The position numbers were made by a program, and so were the translations under genes. The notes below the pieces were generated by a model that was given only the letters and a program-made list of their open reading frames with translations, did no database searches and was not told where the DNA came from. From Pelomonas margarita (GTDB lineage: Bacteria > Pseudomonadota > Gammaproteobacteria > Burkholderiales > Burkholderiaceae_C), in NCBI RefSeq assembly GCF_043555875.1, contig NZ_JBIGHW010000007.1:124001-188000 (forward strand): a stretch of 64,000 bases of DNA, given 5' to 3'. Shown here piece by piece: positions 17,601 to 25,862 of this stretch; the stretch's first letter is position 1, and each line of letters starts with the position of its first letter.

Positions 17601-19997
17601 TCAGGGCGCGATGCTGACCCGGCGCAAGGGCAGCAGACGCGCGCTGCGCAGCTCGGCCACCTGGCTCTGGCCGGCCGCAAAGGCCGGGCGGTGGGCGGCG
17701 TCGATGTAGATGGGCGCGTCGGCCCGCAGCGGCAGCACGGTGAGCTTGAGCGCCGCGCCCGGCTTGAGCGCGAACTGCCGCAGGCCCATCTCCCAGCGCT
17801 GGCCGTTGTAGTACCAGTCGTCCAGCATCGTGGTGCCCGAGAACACGCGGCCGATGTCACCGACGAAGTCCAGCGCCAGCACCACGTCCTCGGCCTGGGC
17901 CGGCAGCTTGTCGGGCAACGTCAGCGACCAGCTGGCCGCCGCCGCGAAGGCCTCGGGGATGGGCTGGACAGCCGCATTGGCATGGCCGCCGATGCGGATG
18001 GGCGGCGCTGAACGGGCCTGGCGCGTCTGGCGCACCTGCAGCGCCGGCTCGGCCAGCGTGGCGGCAAGCTCCAGTCGCTGCAGCAGGCCGTCCTGGCGCA
18101 CCTGCAGGCCGGCGGCAGCAGGCTTGGGCAACGCCGGGAACACGGCCGCGCGCACCGGCTGCGTGGCCAGGCCGCGCAGCTGCAGCTTGCCGCCAGCAAC
18201 CCAGGCCTGCTGCTCGCTGAAGACGAGGCGGCGCTGGCCGGCGATGTCCAGGATCTGCAGCTGGGCCAACTGCGCGGGCGGCAGCAGCAAGACGCTGACC
18301 GCACGGCCGTCGCGCGTGCCGATGCGATGAAGCTGGCCGGCGTCGGGCGCCAGCAGTTTCAGGCCATCGGGCAACGCGAATTCGGCGTCCACGCCGGCCG
18401 TGGCCGCGAATACGTGCACCAGCCCTTGCGCGCCGGCATCCAGGCGAGCCACCGGCTGTGCCGTGGCATGGCGCAGCGTCACGCCGTCCAGGTCGAGGTT
18501 GATGGGCCACACGAAGTAGGCGCCATTCGGCAGGTCCACCGGCTTGCTCGGCAGTGTCACGGCGCCACCCGGCAGCGCGATCTCGAAGCGCACGCCCACC
18601 TGCCTGGGCATGGCGTACTGGCGCACGTGGTTGTTGAAGAACAGGAACCCGCTGTCGCCATGGCTGCGCACCGACCAGCGCGGCGTCTGCAGGTCGGCCG
18701 GGTTGGCCGGCGAGCGCTCGGGCTGGCGCACCGTCATCGTCGCGAGCTGGGCGCCATGGTCGCGCAGGAAGTAGTGATAGGGGCGCAGCCGCGTCAGCAC
18801 CTCGCGCTGCTGGCCGTCCGGGCCCAGCGGTGCCTGGAAGTCGTAGTTGATGCGCGGCGTGTCGTTGTAGCCGCCGCTGTGCGTGCTTTCCTCCAGGCCC
18901 GTGCCGCCGACGCCCACCGGGTTGCGGCCGCCGTGGAACATGTAATAGCCCAACAGGTTGACACCCGACCCGATCTGCACCGGCAGCATGGACGCGATGT
19001 CATCAGGCGACACCAGCGTGCGGCGGCGGTACATGGCCGGCAGGCCGGGGCCGTACTCGGCGCCGAAGAATGGCACCTTGTCCTTGTCCGACTCGGCGGT
19101 GCCGACGCCGTGGGCCTTGGTCTGCGCGCCCAGATCGCCACTCACGCGGGTGTTGAAGCGGAAGGCGTGCGTCTCCTTGGGGGGCAGCTCCTTGACCTGC
19201 CGCGACCACGGCTCGTCCGGGTAGCCGCCGAACACCGGCGTCACCTCGCCAGACGGGTAGACGGCGCCGTCCCAACCGGTCACGGTGTAGAAGGGCACAT
19301 CCATGCCGGCCTTGAGGGCCAGGCGCTTCAACTCACTGATGTGGGCCTCGCCCTCGCCCGGGCCGCGCAGGTTGTATTCGTTCTCCAGCTGCACGCCAAC
19401 GACCGGGCCGCCATCCTTCCACAGCAGACCCTGGATCTGCTGGCCGATCTGGCCATACAGCCTCTCCACCAGCGCCAGGTACTCAGGGTCGTTGCCGCGC
19501 GTGGGCATGGCATCCACCACCCAGTCGGGAATGCCGCCATAGCGCGCCTCGCCATGGCACCACGGCCCCAGGCGCACGACGACCTTCAGGCCGGCGGCCT
19601 GCGCCAGCTGCACGAAGCGGCGCAGGTCATGGTTGCCGCGCCAGTTGAAGGCACCCGGCTGCTCCTCGTGGTGGTTCCAGAACACATAGGTCGCCACGAT
19701 ATCCAGGCCGGCCGCCTTCATCAGGCGCAGCTGCGCATCCCATTGCGAAGCCGGCGCGCGGGTGAAGTGGTACTCGCCCATGACCGGCAGCCAGGGCTTA
19801 CCGTCCTTCAGCAGGTACTGGCTGTTGGCGGCCAGCGTCCCGCCCTTGGGCGAGACGGCCGTGCCCAGCTTCAGGTGGCCGGTCGTCGGTGCTGGCACGG
19901 CGGCGCGGGCATCGAGCTTGAGCAGGGTGTCGGCGCCGGCCGTAGGGGCGAGCGCCCCCACCAGCAGCGCCGCGGTCAGCGGGCGGATGCAGTTCAT
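17601..19997 (-). CDS. GH35 beta-galactosidase, secreted
   Basis: This is a 798-residue GH35 exo-beta-galactosidase. The signal peptide covers about residues 1-22 (cleavage after TAGA). The barrel opens with PWLPVMGEYHFTRAP, then TYVFWNHHEEQPGAFNW. The acid/base Glu is in VVGVQLENEYN (about residue 208), and the likely nucleophile Glu in FFGAEYGPGLPAMYR (about residue 313). C-terminal beta-sandwich domains follow from about residue 430. It would remove galactose from galacto-oligosaccharides made by GH53. The ATG has a GGAGAC ribosome site and lies 24 bases after dgoA. It is the last gene of the dgoD-dgoK-dgoA-GH35 unit. Confidence 0.9.
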   Translation of the reverse strand: MNCIRPLTAALLVGALAPTAGADTLLKLDARAAVPAPTTGHLKLGTAVSPKGGTLAANSQYLLKDGKPWLPVMGEYHFTRAPASQWDAQLRLMKAAGLDIVATYVFWNHHEEQPGAFNWRGNHDLRRFVQLAQAAGLKVVVRLGPWCHGEARYGGIPDWVVDAMPTRGNDPEYLALVERLYGQIGQQIQGLLWKDGGPVVGVQLENEYNLRGPGEGEAHISELKRLALKAGMDVPFYTVTGWDGAVYPSGEVTPVFGGYPDEPWSRQVKELPPKETHAFRFNTRVSGDLGAQTKAHGVGTAESDKDKVPFFGAEYGPGLPAMYRRRTLVSPDDIASMLPVQIGSGVNLLGYYMFHGGRNPVGVGGTGLEESTHSGGYNDTPRINYDFQAPLGPDGQQREVLTRLRPYHYFLRDHGAQLATMTVRQPERSPANPADLQTPRWSVRSHGDSGFLFFNNHVRQYAMPRQVGVRFEIALPGGAVTLPSKPVDLPNGAYFVWPINLDLDGVTLRHATAQPVARLDAGAQGLVHVFAATAGVDAEFALPDGLKLLAPDAGQLHRIGTRDGRAVSVLLLPPAQLAQLQILDIAGQRRLVFSEQQAWVAGGKLQLRGLATQPVRAAVFPALPKPAAAGLQVRQDGLLQRLELAATLAEPALQVRQTRQARSAPPIRIGGHANAAVQPIPEAFAAAASWSLTLPDKLPAQAEDVVLALDFVGDIGRVFSGTTMLDDWYYNGQRWEMGLRQFALKPGAALKLTVLPLRADAPIYIDAAHRPAFAAGQSQVAELRSARLLPLRRVSIAP

Positions 19998-20021
19998 GGT
20001 GTCTCCGGGGGTGTTCTGTTC

Positions 20022-20639
20022 TTAGAGCGCGCGCCAGCCGGCCACGAAGGCACGTGCGCGCTGGCCAACTTCGGCCGCCGTGAGGCCCGGGCTGTATAGC
20101 GCCGAGCCCAGCCCGAAGCCGGCAGCGCCGGCCTTCACGTAGGGGCCCATGTTGTCCGGCGTGATGCCGCCCACAGGCAGCAGCTTCAAGGCCTTGGGCA
20201 GCACGGCGCGCATGGCCTTCACGATGGTGGGCGTGATGAGTTCGGCCGGGAACAGCTTGACCGCATCGGCCCCAGCATTGACGGCGGCAAAGGCCTCGGT
20301 CGGCGTCGCCGCACCGGGCACGCAGAACAGGCCACGCGCCTTGGCGGCTCGGATGACCTCCACGTCCGCATGCGGCATGACGATGACGCGGCCGCCCGCG
20401 GCCTGCACATCGGCCACGGCCTGCACGCTCAGCACGGTGCCGGCGCCGACGATGGCGTCCGCCGGCATGCGGCGCGCCAGGCGCGCGATGGAATCCAGCG
20501 CGTCGGGCGAGTTCAGCGGCACCTCGATGACGCGAAAGCCCTCGGCATAGACGGCGTCGGCGACGGCCTCCACCTCGTCGGGCTTGACGCCGCGCAGGAT
20601 GGCGACGAGGGGCAGGTGTTGCAGGGCTTGATCCAGCAT
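20022..20639 (-). CDS. dgoA: 2-dehydro-3-deoxy-6-phosphogalactonate aldolase
   Basis: This is a 205-residue KDPG/KDPGal aldolase that cleaves KDPGal to pyruvate and glyceraldehyde-3-phosphate. LVAILRGVKPDEVEAVADA at the start and the Schiff-base Lys in DAVKLFPAEL (about residue 130) are visible; GGITPDNMGPYVKAGAAGFG is the phosphate-binding part. LRGVKPDEV is closer to DgoA than to Eda. It begins one base after the dgoK stop. Unlike E. coli, where older annotations fused dgoA and dgoD, the two genes are separate here. Confidence 0.94.
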   Translation of the reverse strand: MLDQALQHLPLVAILRGVKPDEVEAVADAVYAEGFRVIEVPLNSPDALDSIARLARRMPADAIVGAGTVLSVQAVADVQAAGGRVIVMPHADVEVIRAAKARGLFCVPGAATPTEAFAAVNAGADAVKLFPAELITPTIVKAMRAVLPKALKLLPVGGITPDNMGPYVKAGAAGFGLGSALYSPGLTAAEVGQRARAFVAGWRAL

Positions 20640-20640
20640 G

Positions 20641-21546
20641 TCAGTTCAGATTCGTCGTTTGCGCCAGCGCCCACAGGCCGGCCGGCGCGGTGTTGTCCAG
20701 CAGCAGCGGATCGGGCTGGCCCAGATGCGTGAGCGCCCGCGCATAGCGCGCACACAGCGCGGGGTCGCCGATCAGCGCGACGCGCGTCTGCGCGCCCTGC
20801 AGCTCGCTGGCCAGTTCGTGGCCGATCAGCAGGCCGGAGAGGTAGTCGGGCAGTTGCTCGGCAGACAGCTGCTTGAACAGGCCCAGCGTGCGCACGGCGA
20901 ACAGCTGGTGGCCGAGACCGCCCGGCTGCTGTGCGGCGTCCACGCCCTTCAGGAAGGCCTCGGGCGATGCCGGCGAGCTGCCGTCGGCCGGCATCAGGCG
21001 GTTCAGCACCGAGTGCTGGCGCAGCAGCGCGAACAGCTCGCCGGTCATGTGGGTCGCAAAACCCATCACACGGCCAGCCTTCACGCGCGCCCACTTGGAA
21101 TGCGTGCCGGGTAGCACCAGGCAGGCGTCTTCCGCCAGCTCCGGATGCAGCGCCAGCGCGCCGACGATCTGCGTCTCCTCGCCGCGCATGACGTCGGGCT
21201 GAGCCGCCTCGTCGACGAGGCCGGGCACGATGCTGAGCTGGCCATCCAGCGTCAGCAGTTGCGCCGCCAGCCCTGCCGCGTCGGCCGGGCAACGCACATA
21301 GGGCGCCTCGCGCCAGCCGTATTGGCTGCCGACCATGCCGCAGGCCAGCAGCGGGATGCCAGGATGATCCGCGCGCCAGTCGCCCACCAGCGCAGCCAGC
21401 GCCGCGGCGTAGGCGTCGGCACCGCTCAGCGTGGCCGCGCCGTCGTTGGACTGGCGCGTCGCCAGCACCTCACCGCTGTCGCCCAACAGAAAGGCGCGTA
21501 GCCGCGTGCTGCCCCAGTCGAGCGCGATGAGCCGGGCGGCAGCCAT
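20641..21546 (-). CDS. dgoK: 2-dehydro-3-deoxygalactonokinase
   Basis: This is a 301-residue kinase phosphorylating KDGal at O6 before the aldolase step. LIALDWGSTRLRAFLL at the N-terminus is the phosphate-1 motif of the family; SQYGWREAPYVRCPAD, MRGEETQIVGAL and LPGTHSKWARV are also DgoK-typical. The ATG at 21546 is chosen because it overlaps the dgoD stop as TGATG; an ATG six bases further up would also work. The length fits E. coli DgoK (292). It is cytoplasmic, second in the dgoD operon. Confidence 0.94.
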   Translation of the reverse strand: MAAARLIALDWGSTRLRAFLLGDSGEVLATRQSNDGAATLSGADAYAAALAALVGDWRADHPGIPLLACGMVGSQYGWREAPYVRCPADAAGLAAQLLTLDGQLSIVPGLVDEAAQPDVMRGEETQIVGALALHPELAEDACLVLPGTHSKWARVKAGRVMGFATHMTGELFALLRQHSVLNRLMPADGSSPASPEAFLKGVDAAQQPGGLGHQLFAVRTLGLFKQLSAEQLPDYLSGLLIGHELASELQGAQTRVALIGDPALCARYARALTHLGQPDPLLLDNTAPAGLWALAQTTNLN

Positions 21547-22694
21547 CACCATTCGGCGACCGAGCCGTCGGCGTGGCGCCAGACCGGGTTGCGCCAGTCG
21601 GGCGGGTTCTTGGCAGCCTCGATGACGCGCTCCTCGTCGATCTCGACGCCCAGGCCCGGCTTGCGCAGCGGGTTGATGAAGCCGTCCTCGATGCGGAAGT
21701 CGTCCTTGTTCTTCACGAAGTCCAGCAGCTCGGCGCCCTTGTTGTAGTGGATGCCCATGCTCTGTTCCTGCAGCACGGCGTTGTGAGACACGAAGTCCAC
21801 CGCCAGGCAGGACGCCAGCGCCACCGGGCCCAGCGGGCAATGCGGCGCGAAGGCCACGTCGTGCGCTTCGGCCATGGATGCGATCTTGAAGCACTCGGTG
21901 ATGCCGCCGGCGTGCGACAGGTCGGGCTGCACGATGGCGATGCCGCCGGCCTGGAACACGCGCTTGAAGTCGAAGCGCGAGAACATGCGTTCGCCGGCCG
22001 CCAGCGGAATGGCGGTCTGCTCGGCCAGGCGCGGGTAGTACTCGGCTTGCTCGGCCAGCACCGGCTCCTCGACGAACAGCGGGCGGTAGGGCTCCAGCGC
22101 CTTCAGCAGCGGCTTGGCCATGGGCGCGGCCACGCGGCCATGGAAGTCGATGCCGAACTCGATGTCATGGCCGAAGGCCTCGCGTATCTCGGCGATGCGG
22201 GCCACGGCCTCATCCACCTTGCGGGCGCTGTCCACGATGCCGAGTTCCTCGGTGCCGTTCATCTTGAACGTGTCGAAGCCACCTTCGCGCAGGCGCTTGA
22301 TGTCACGGATGATGTCCCCCGGGCGGTCACCGCCAACCCAGGAGTACACCTTCATCTTGTCGCGCACGAGGCCACCCAGCAGCTCGTAGACCGGCTGGCC
22401 CATGACCTTGCCCTTGATGTCCCACAGCGCCTGGTCGATGCCGGCGATGGCGCTCATCAGGATGGGGCCGCCGCGGTAGAAGCCGGCGCGGTACATGACC
22501 TGCCACAGGTCGTTGATGCGGGACGGGTCCTGGCCCACCAGGTACTCCGACAGCTCGTGCACGGCGGCCTCGACGGTACGGGCGCGCCCCTCCAGGACCG
22601 GCTCGCCCCAGCCGACGACGCCTTCGTCGGTCTCGATCTTCAGGAACATCCACCGCGGCGGGACGCGATAGGTCGTCAGCTTCGTGATTCGCAT
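21546..22694 (-). CDS. dgoD: D-galactonate dehydratase
   Basis: This 382-residue enolase-superfamily enzyme dehydrates D-galactonate to KDGal. Expected residues are visible: the metal-ligand Asp in EFGIDFHGRV (about residue 183), Glu in FVEEPVLAEQ (about 209), Glu in LAAGERMFSRFDF (about 235) and the catalytic His in VAFAPHCPLGPVAL (about 285). The length equals E. coli DgoD (382). It is the first gene of the dgoD-dgoK-dgoA-GH35 unit. The ribosome site is poor (no clear GGAG), and paired GTTGGCA repeats lie 50-95 bases upstream. Confidence 0.96.
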   Translation of the reverse strand: MRITKLTTYRVPPRWMFLKIETDEGVVGWGEPVLEGRARTVEAAVHELSEYLVGQDPSRINDLWQVMYRAGFYRGGPILMSAIAGIDQALWDIKGKVMGQPVYELLGGLVRDKMKVYSWVGGDRPGDIIRDIKRLREGGFDTFKMNGTEELGIVDSARKVDEAVARIAEIREAFGHDIEFGIDFHGRVAAPMAKPLLKALEPYRPLFVEEPVLAEQAEYYPRLAEQTAIPLAAGERMFSRFDFKRVFQAGGIAIVQPDLSHAGGITECFKIASMAEAHDVAFAPHCPLGPVALASCLAVDFVSHNAVLQEQSMGIHYNKGAELLDFVKNKDDFRIEDGFINPLRKPGLGVEIDEERVIEAAKNPPDWRNPVWRHADGSVAEW

Positions 22695-22744
22695 GGGCTC
22701 AAGGCTTGTTTTCAGAACGGGCGTGAGCTTAGGAGGGGCAGCTA

Positions 22745-22789
22745 GTTGGCAAATATTGTTTTATTCGCTGGATCTATATGCAGTTGGCA
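22745..22789. promoter_or_regulatory. GTTGGCA direct repeats upstream of dgoD
   Basis: The heptamer GTTGGCA occurs at 22745-22751 and again at 22783-22789, 38 bases apart, flanking an A+T-rich stretch in otherwise GC-rich DNA. This lies 50-95 bases before the dgoD start and is a plausible activator or repressor site for the galactonate operon. The regulator is not identified. Confidence 0.35.
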
Positions 22790-22823
22790 TGTCGCCATCG
22801 CCCTGACGGCGTGTGACACGCGT

Positions 22824-22859
22824 ATTGCAAGCACAAACCCTGGGGTTAACCCTTGCAAT
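22824..22859. promoter_or_regulatory. TTGCAA inverted repeat between dgoD and the small gene
   Basis: ATTGCAAG (22824-22831) and CTTGCAAT (22852-22859) form an inverted pair around a 20-base spacer holding the palindrome GGGTTAACCC (22843-22852). The second arm overlaps the -35 box of the small-gene promoter, so a protein bound here could control the plus-strand small gene, and perhaps dgoD on the other side. Confidence 0.4.
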
Positions 22860-22880
22860 CATGGTGAAAACCCTTACACT
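22853..22880 (+). promoter_or_regulatory. Sigma70-type promoter for the 34-residue protein gene
   Basis: TTGCAA (22853-22858) and TACACT (22875-22880) are separated by 16 bases and resemble -35 and -10 boxes. Transcription would begin near 22887, about 28 bases before the ATG at 22915. This is one of the few places in the window where a recognisable sigma70 pair, ribosome site and hairpin all flank a small frame. Confidence 0.55.
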
Positions 22881-22914
22881 GATCGCACATCAACGACATG
22901 CAAAGGGAAAAGAA

Positions 22915-23019
22915 ATGGAACTGCTCTTCATCACGCTGGCCTTCTCCGCCGTGGCTCTGGTTGCCCAGTTCGGTGACTTCATGAGCCGCCGCGCGGCCGC
23001 CAACGCCATCGGCGTCTGA
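22915..23019 (+). CDS. Small hydrophobic protein, 34 residues, unknown function
   Basis: I do not recognise this protein. It starts MELLFITLAFSAVALVAQFG (one likely membrane-spanning helix, residues 2-18) and ends with a short basic tail, DFMSRRAAANAIGV. Support for expression is unusually good for so short a frame: a sigma70-like promoter at 22853-22880, an AAGGGAAAAGAA ribosome site just before the ATG, and a 9-bp GC hairpin 5 bases after the stop. In-frame upstream ATGs exist but lie in or before the promoter. It is the only plus-strand gene between the galactonate operon and the rhamnogalacturonan lyase. A role as a membrane microprotein is possible; a leader peptide is less likely because nothing follows it on this strand. 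Confidence 0.55.
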   Translation: MELLFITLAFSAVALVAQFGDFMSRRAAANAIGV

Positions 23020-23024
23020 CGCCA

Positions 23025-23055
23025 GCGCGCCCCCCCGCAACAGCTAGGGGCGCGC
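23025..23055 (+). terminator. GC hairpin after the small gene
   Basis: GCGCGCCCC (23025-23033) pairs with GGGGCGCGC (23047-23055), a perfect 9-bp stem with a 13-base loop, starting 5 bases after the stop of the small gene. There is no T-run, so it may be a weak or factor-assisted terminator. Confidence 0.45.
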
Positions 23056-23138
23056 CAAGCCGGCCTTCAGTGCCGGCAAGCCCTGCAGCCGCACGGCAAG
23101 GGCAGCGGCGCAATCAGCGCCGCCAGCCTGGGGAGGCC

Positions 23139-23157
23139 GCCATGTGAGCCACATGGC
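23139..23157. terminator. Short hairpin after the PL4 lyase gene
   Basis: GCCATGTG-AGC-CACATGGC is a perfect 8-bp stem with a 3-base loop, 11 bases beyond the stop of the minus-strand lyase gene. No T-run follows on the minus strand. It may mark the 3' end of the lyase message. Confidence 0.35.
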
Positions 23158-23168
23158 CTGCCGCCACC

Positions 23169-24770
23169 TCAGCGCAAATCCACCGCATCCACCGCAAAAC
23201 CGGCACTGAGATAGCCGGTGCTGCCACTGCCGGAGGCGGCATGGATGGTCAGCGTATTGGCACCCGCCACAAAGGCGCTGGCCGGCACGCTGAACGTGAA
23301 GGTCGCGTTGTTGCCACGGTAGGTGCCGATGGTCAGCGAGCGCGAGTCGGGTTGCGTGGACGGGCTGGGCACCGTCGAGGTCCAGCCGTTCACGCTGATC
23401 TGCGGCCGCGCATTCGCGTAGGCTGCCGAGATGCCGACGCGAACCGTACGTGCAGCCAGCTGGGCGCTGGTCAGGTTGAACGTGATCTTCGTGCCGCTGT
23501 TGACGCCCTTCCAGATCGCACCCGGGAACTTGTTCGTGGCGCTGCCCACCGCGTAGGTCACCGGGCCCCAGGACGGGTTGCGGGTATCTGACGGATGGCG
23601 CACATTCAGCGTCTGGCCGTTCAGGAACTCCAGCGGCGTACCGTCCCAATTGCCCACGCGCCAGAGCACGGCCTGCGCCGACGGGTCGGCCGTGATGGCC
23701 CGCGTGTTCAGCGTCGTCGTGCCGCCGCTGCTGACCGACACCTGCTCGGTGTAGACGCCCAGCTCGCCCTTGTAGACGGTCATGGTGTAGGTGCCGGGCT
23801 TCATGTTGGCCACCGTCACCGCGCCGCTGCCGGACGTGGTGCCCCAGTACTGCGCCGTGCCGTTGGCAAAGCCCACCGTGTAGGCATAGGCCGTGTCCAT
23901 GCCGGTCAGGCCGTTCAGGACCACCTTGCCGCGGCCGGCGACCCAGCCGTCCAGGCCCAGGCCGGACATCCAGCTCATGTCCGGCACCGACGGCGTGGCC
24001 CCCGTCGTGAACATCAGCGCATAGGGTCCGTGCAGGCCCATGCGGAACGCCTCGGTCTGGTTGTGGCCCGAGTTCATGTAGTTGTAGAGCTCGGTGTCAG
24101 TGCCGCTCTGGTTCTGGATGTCGCGGAAGAACGGGCCGCCCGAGGCCGACTCCCGGTTGCCGTAGACCATGAACGCGCCCACGCCCGAGCCGGTCACGCC
24201 GCGGATCGTCATGTCCTTGGCGCGCTGGTTGCCGTAGTACTTGGAGCGCGTCGTGCCGTCGCTGTTGCCGAACACGTCGCTGCTCTCGATGCCGCCGGTG
24301 GTGCCGCGCAGGCTGGACTCGACCGGCACGCCCGTGAACACGCTGCCGTTGAGCCGCGTGATCCAGCGCAGCTCGCCCACCGCCGGCTCGGCCGTGATGT
24401 GGGTGGCCATGTACAGCGTGTTCTCGTTGCGGCGCACCACGATGTAGTGCTTCAGCGTGGACGCCGTGATGGTGATGACGGCCGTGGTACCCGACGGCGA
24501 GAACGCATAGGTGGCCGGCGCGCCCAGGCCCGAGCTGATGTGGGAGAACTTGGTCTGGCCCTGCAGCTCGGCGCCGTTGTTGAGCTTGATGGACGTGATG
24601 TCGCCGCTGGCCTTGTTGAGCTTGAACACCAAGCCGGCGCCGGTGTCCACGGTCAGCACGCCGCTGGCGTCCGTGATGCCCCAGGCGGCCAGCGCCGAGG
24701 TCGAGACCAACGTACAGGCGGCCGCAGCCAGGCCGAGCACCGCGAGGCGCCCGCGCAAGAAGTGGTTCAT
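23169..24770 (-). CDS. PL4 rhamnogalacturonan lyase, secreted
   Basis: This 533-residue enzyme would cut the rhamnogalacturonan I backbone by beta-elimination. A signal peptide covers about residues 1-31. The PL4 catalytic beta-sandwich spans about 32-290: a Lys in YYGNQRAKDMTIRGV and a His in YMNSGHNQTEAFRMGLHGPY match the catalytic pair known in Aspergillus rhamnogalacturonan lyase. A fibronectin-III-like domain (about 295-375, MKPGTYTMTVYKGELGVYTE) and a C-terminal carbohydrate-binding-like sandwich (about 380-533) follow, the usual three-domain order. ATG at 24770 has a GGAGA ribosome site; the longer in-frame start adds a non-signal extension. Its neighbour, the galactan locus, suggests RG-I as the common substrate. 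Confidence 0.88.
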   Translation of the reverse strand: MNHFLRGRLAVLGLAAAACTLVSTSALAAWGITDASGVLTVDTGAGLVFKLNKASGDITSIKLNNGAELQGQTKFSHISSGLGAPATYAFSPSGTTAVITITASTLKHYIVVRRNENTLYMATHITAEPAVGELRWITRLNGSVFTGVPVESSLRGTTGGIESSDVFGNSDGTTRSKYYGNQRAKDMTIRGVTGSGVGAFMVYGNRESASGGPFFRDIQNQSGTDTELYNYMNSGHNQTEAFRMGLHGPYALMFTTGATPSVPDMSWMSGLGLDGWVAGRGKVVLNGLTGMDTAYAYTVGFANGTAQYWGTTSGSGAVTVANMKPGTYTMTVYKGELGVYTEQVSVSSGGTTTLNTRAITADPSAQAVLWRVGNWDGTPLEFLNGQTLNVRHPSDTRNPSWGPVTYAVGSATNKFPGAIWKGVNSGTKITFNLTSAQLAARTVRVGISAAYANARPQISVNGWTSTVPSPSTQPDSRSLTIGTYRGNNATFTFSVPASAFVAGANTLTIHAASGSGSTGYLSAGFAVDAVDLR

Positions 24771-24880
24771 CGATTTGTCTCCAGTCGTTGTGGTCACGCC
24801 GACAGCGTCATCGCCGCAGCGCGTTGCCGCCCCTGTGCAGCCGGAGCGGTCGGCACTCAGCATAGGCAGCCTGTCCATGG

Positions 24881-24897
24881 GCGCGCCTCGGGCGCGC
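24881..24897. terminator. GC hairpin between two minus-strand genes
   Basis: GCGCGCC-TCG-GGCGCGC is a perfect 7-bp stem with a 3-base loop, 21 bases past the stop of the 305-residue unknown gene. It lacks a T-run. It is a possible 3' end for the GH9-MFS-CE4-unknown message. Confidence 0.35.
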
Positions 24898-24917
24898 TAC
24901 CGAGTCGGCGCAATCTC

Positions 24918-25835
24918 TCAGCGACTTGATTGCGAGGCCGGGCAAGCCGGCATCGCCACGACGGCCGGCGCTGCGGGCGACGGCGGGATATCGGCGCGGC
25001 CCAGTTGCCGCGCCAGTGCGGCGCCCTGCTGCCAGGCCTGCGGCGCATCGCTGCGCGTCAACATCAGCGTGACGACGTGGGCGCAGGCCGCCCCCACCGG
25101 ATGGCTCGCGCCATAGTGGCCGCAGGCATTGGCCAGCATCACAGACGGCGCAGGCGACTCCGCCCAGGCCGGCGCCGGCAGGCCGCGCAACACGGCCTGC
25201 CGCTGCGCGGGTGTCCAGGCCGCCGGCAGTGCCGCCCCCAGCCGCGTCAGCCAGGCCCGCGGCTGCTCGTGCCAGTACCCGGCGGCGGCCAGGCCCTGCC
25301 AGGCGGCGTCGGCATCGTCAGGAGCCTCTTCAAGCCAGGCCGCCCAGTGCACGGCATTGCCTGGCTCCAGCCGCAGCCGTGCCTGCAGCAGCTCGCGCCG
25401 GCAGGCCGCGCCCGGGCAGGCCGCCGTGGCCCAGCGCAGGGCCAGCGCGTCCTGCGAGCGCAGCGCCGCATCACGCACCTGGGACGACCACTGCGCCTGC
25501 GCCACCAAGTCCTCGGCGGGCGGGGGTTGCAGCAGCAGGCCCAGCACCACGTCCGCGCCCGACCCGCTGGCCAGCACGGCCAGCGCACGCTGCCAGCCCA
25601 GGGCCAGCTCGTGAACGGGCAGCGTGCTGGGCGCACAGCCTTCGGGCGCCGGCGAGAGGGCAGTGGCATGGGCCGCCGGCTGCGGCAGCACCTCAACCGG
25701 CAGTCGCGGCACGCTGGCGGGCACGGCCGCCGCGACCGGGGCAGGCGTCGGCGCCGGGTTTTGCCACAGCACCCAGCCCGCGGTGATCAGCACCGCGGCA
25801 GGCAGGGCAAGCAGGAGCACCGGAGATCGACGCAT
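24918..25835 (-). CDS. Unknown protein with one N-terminal membrane span, 305 residues
   Basis: I do not recognise this protein. Residues 1-25 form a signal anchor (MRRSPVLLLALPAAVLITAG), followed by a Pro/Ala-rich linker (about 26-65) and an Ala/Leu/Trp-rich, probably all-helical periplasmic domain (about 70-285) with repeated helical pairs reminiscent of TPR/Sel1-like solenoids. It has six Cys residues in pairs suited to disulfides. It starts 27 bases after the CE4 stop on the same strand, so it is probably the last gene of the GH9 group. No enzymatic motif is visible. Confidence 0.7.
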   Translation of the reverse strand: MRRSPVLLLALPAAVLITAGWVLWQNPAPTPAPVAAAVPASVPRLPVEVLPQPAAHATALSPAPEGCAPSTLPVHELALGWQRALAVLASGSGADVVLGLLLQPPPAEDLVAQAQWSSQVRDAALRSQDALALRWATAACPGAACRRELLQARLRLEPGNAVHWAAWLEEAPDDADAAWQGLAAAGYWHEQPRAWLTRLGAALPAAWTPAQRQAVLRGLPAPAWAESPAPSVMLANACGHYGASHPVGAACAHVVTLMLTRSDAPQAWQQGAALARQLGRADIPPSPAAPAVVAMPACPASQSSR

Positions 25836-25862
25836 GGCGGCCCATTGTGGCCGCCGCCGGGC

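Noticed and set aside
23044..23649. Minus-strand 200-codon frame overlapping the end of the PL4 gene
   Set aside because: Most of it lies within the PL4 C-terminal domain in another frame. The part outside has no ribosome site or conserved feature.
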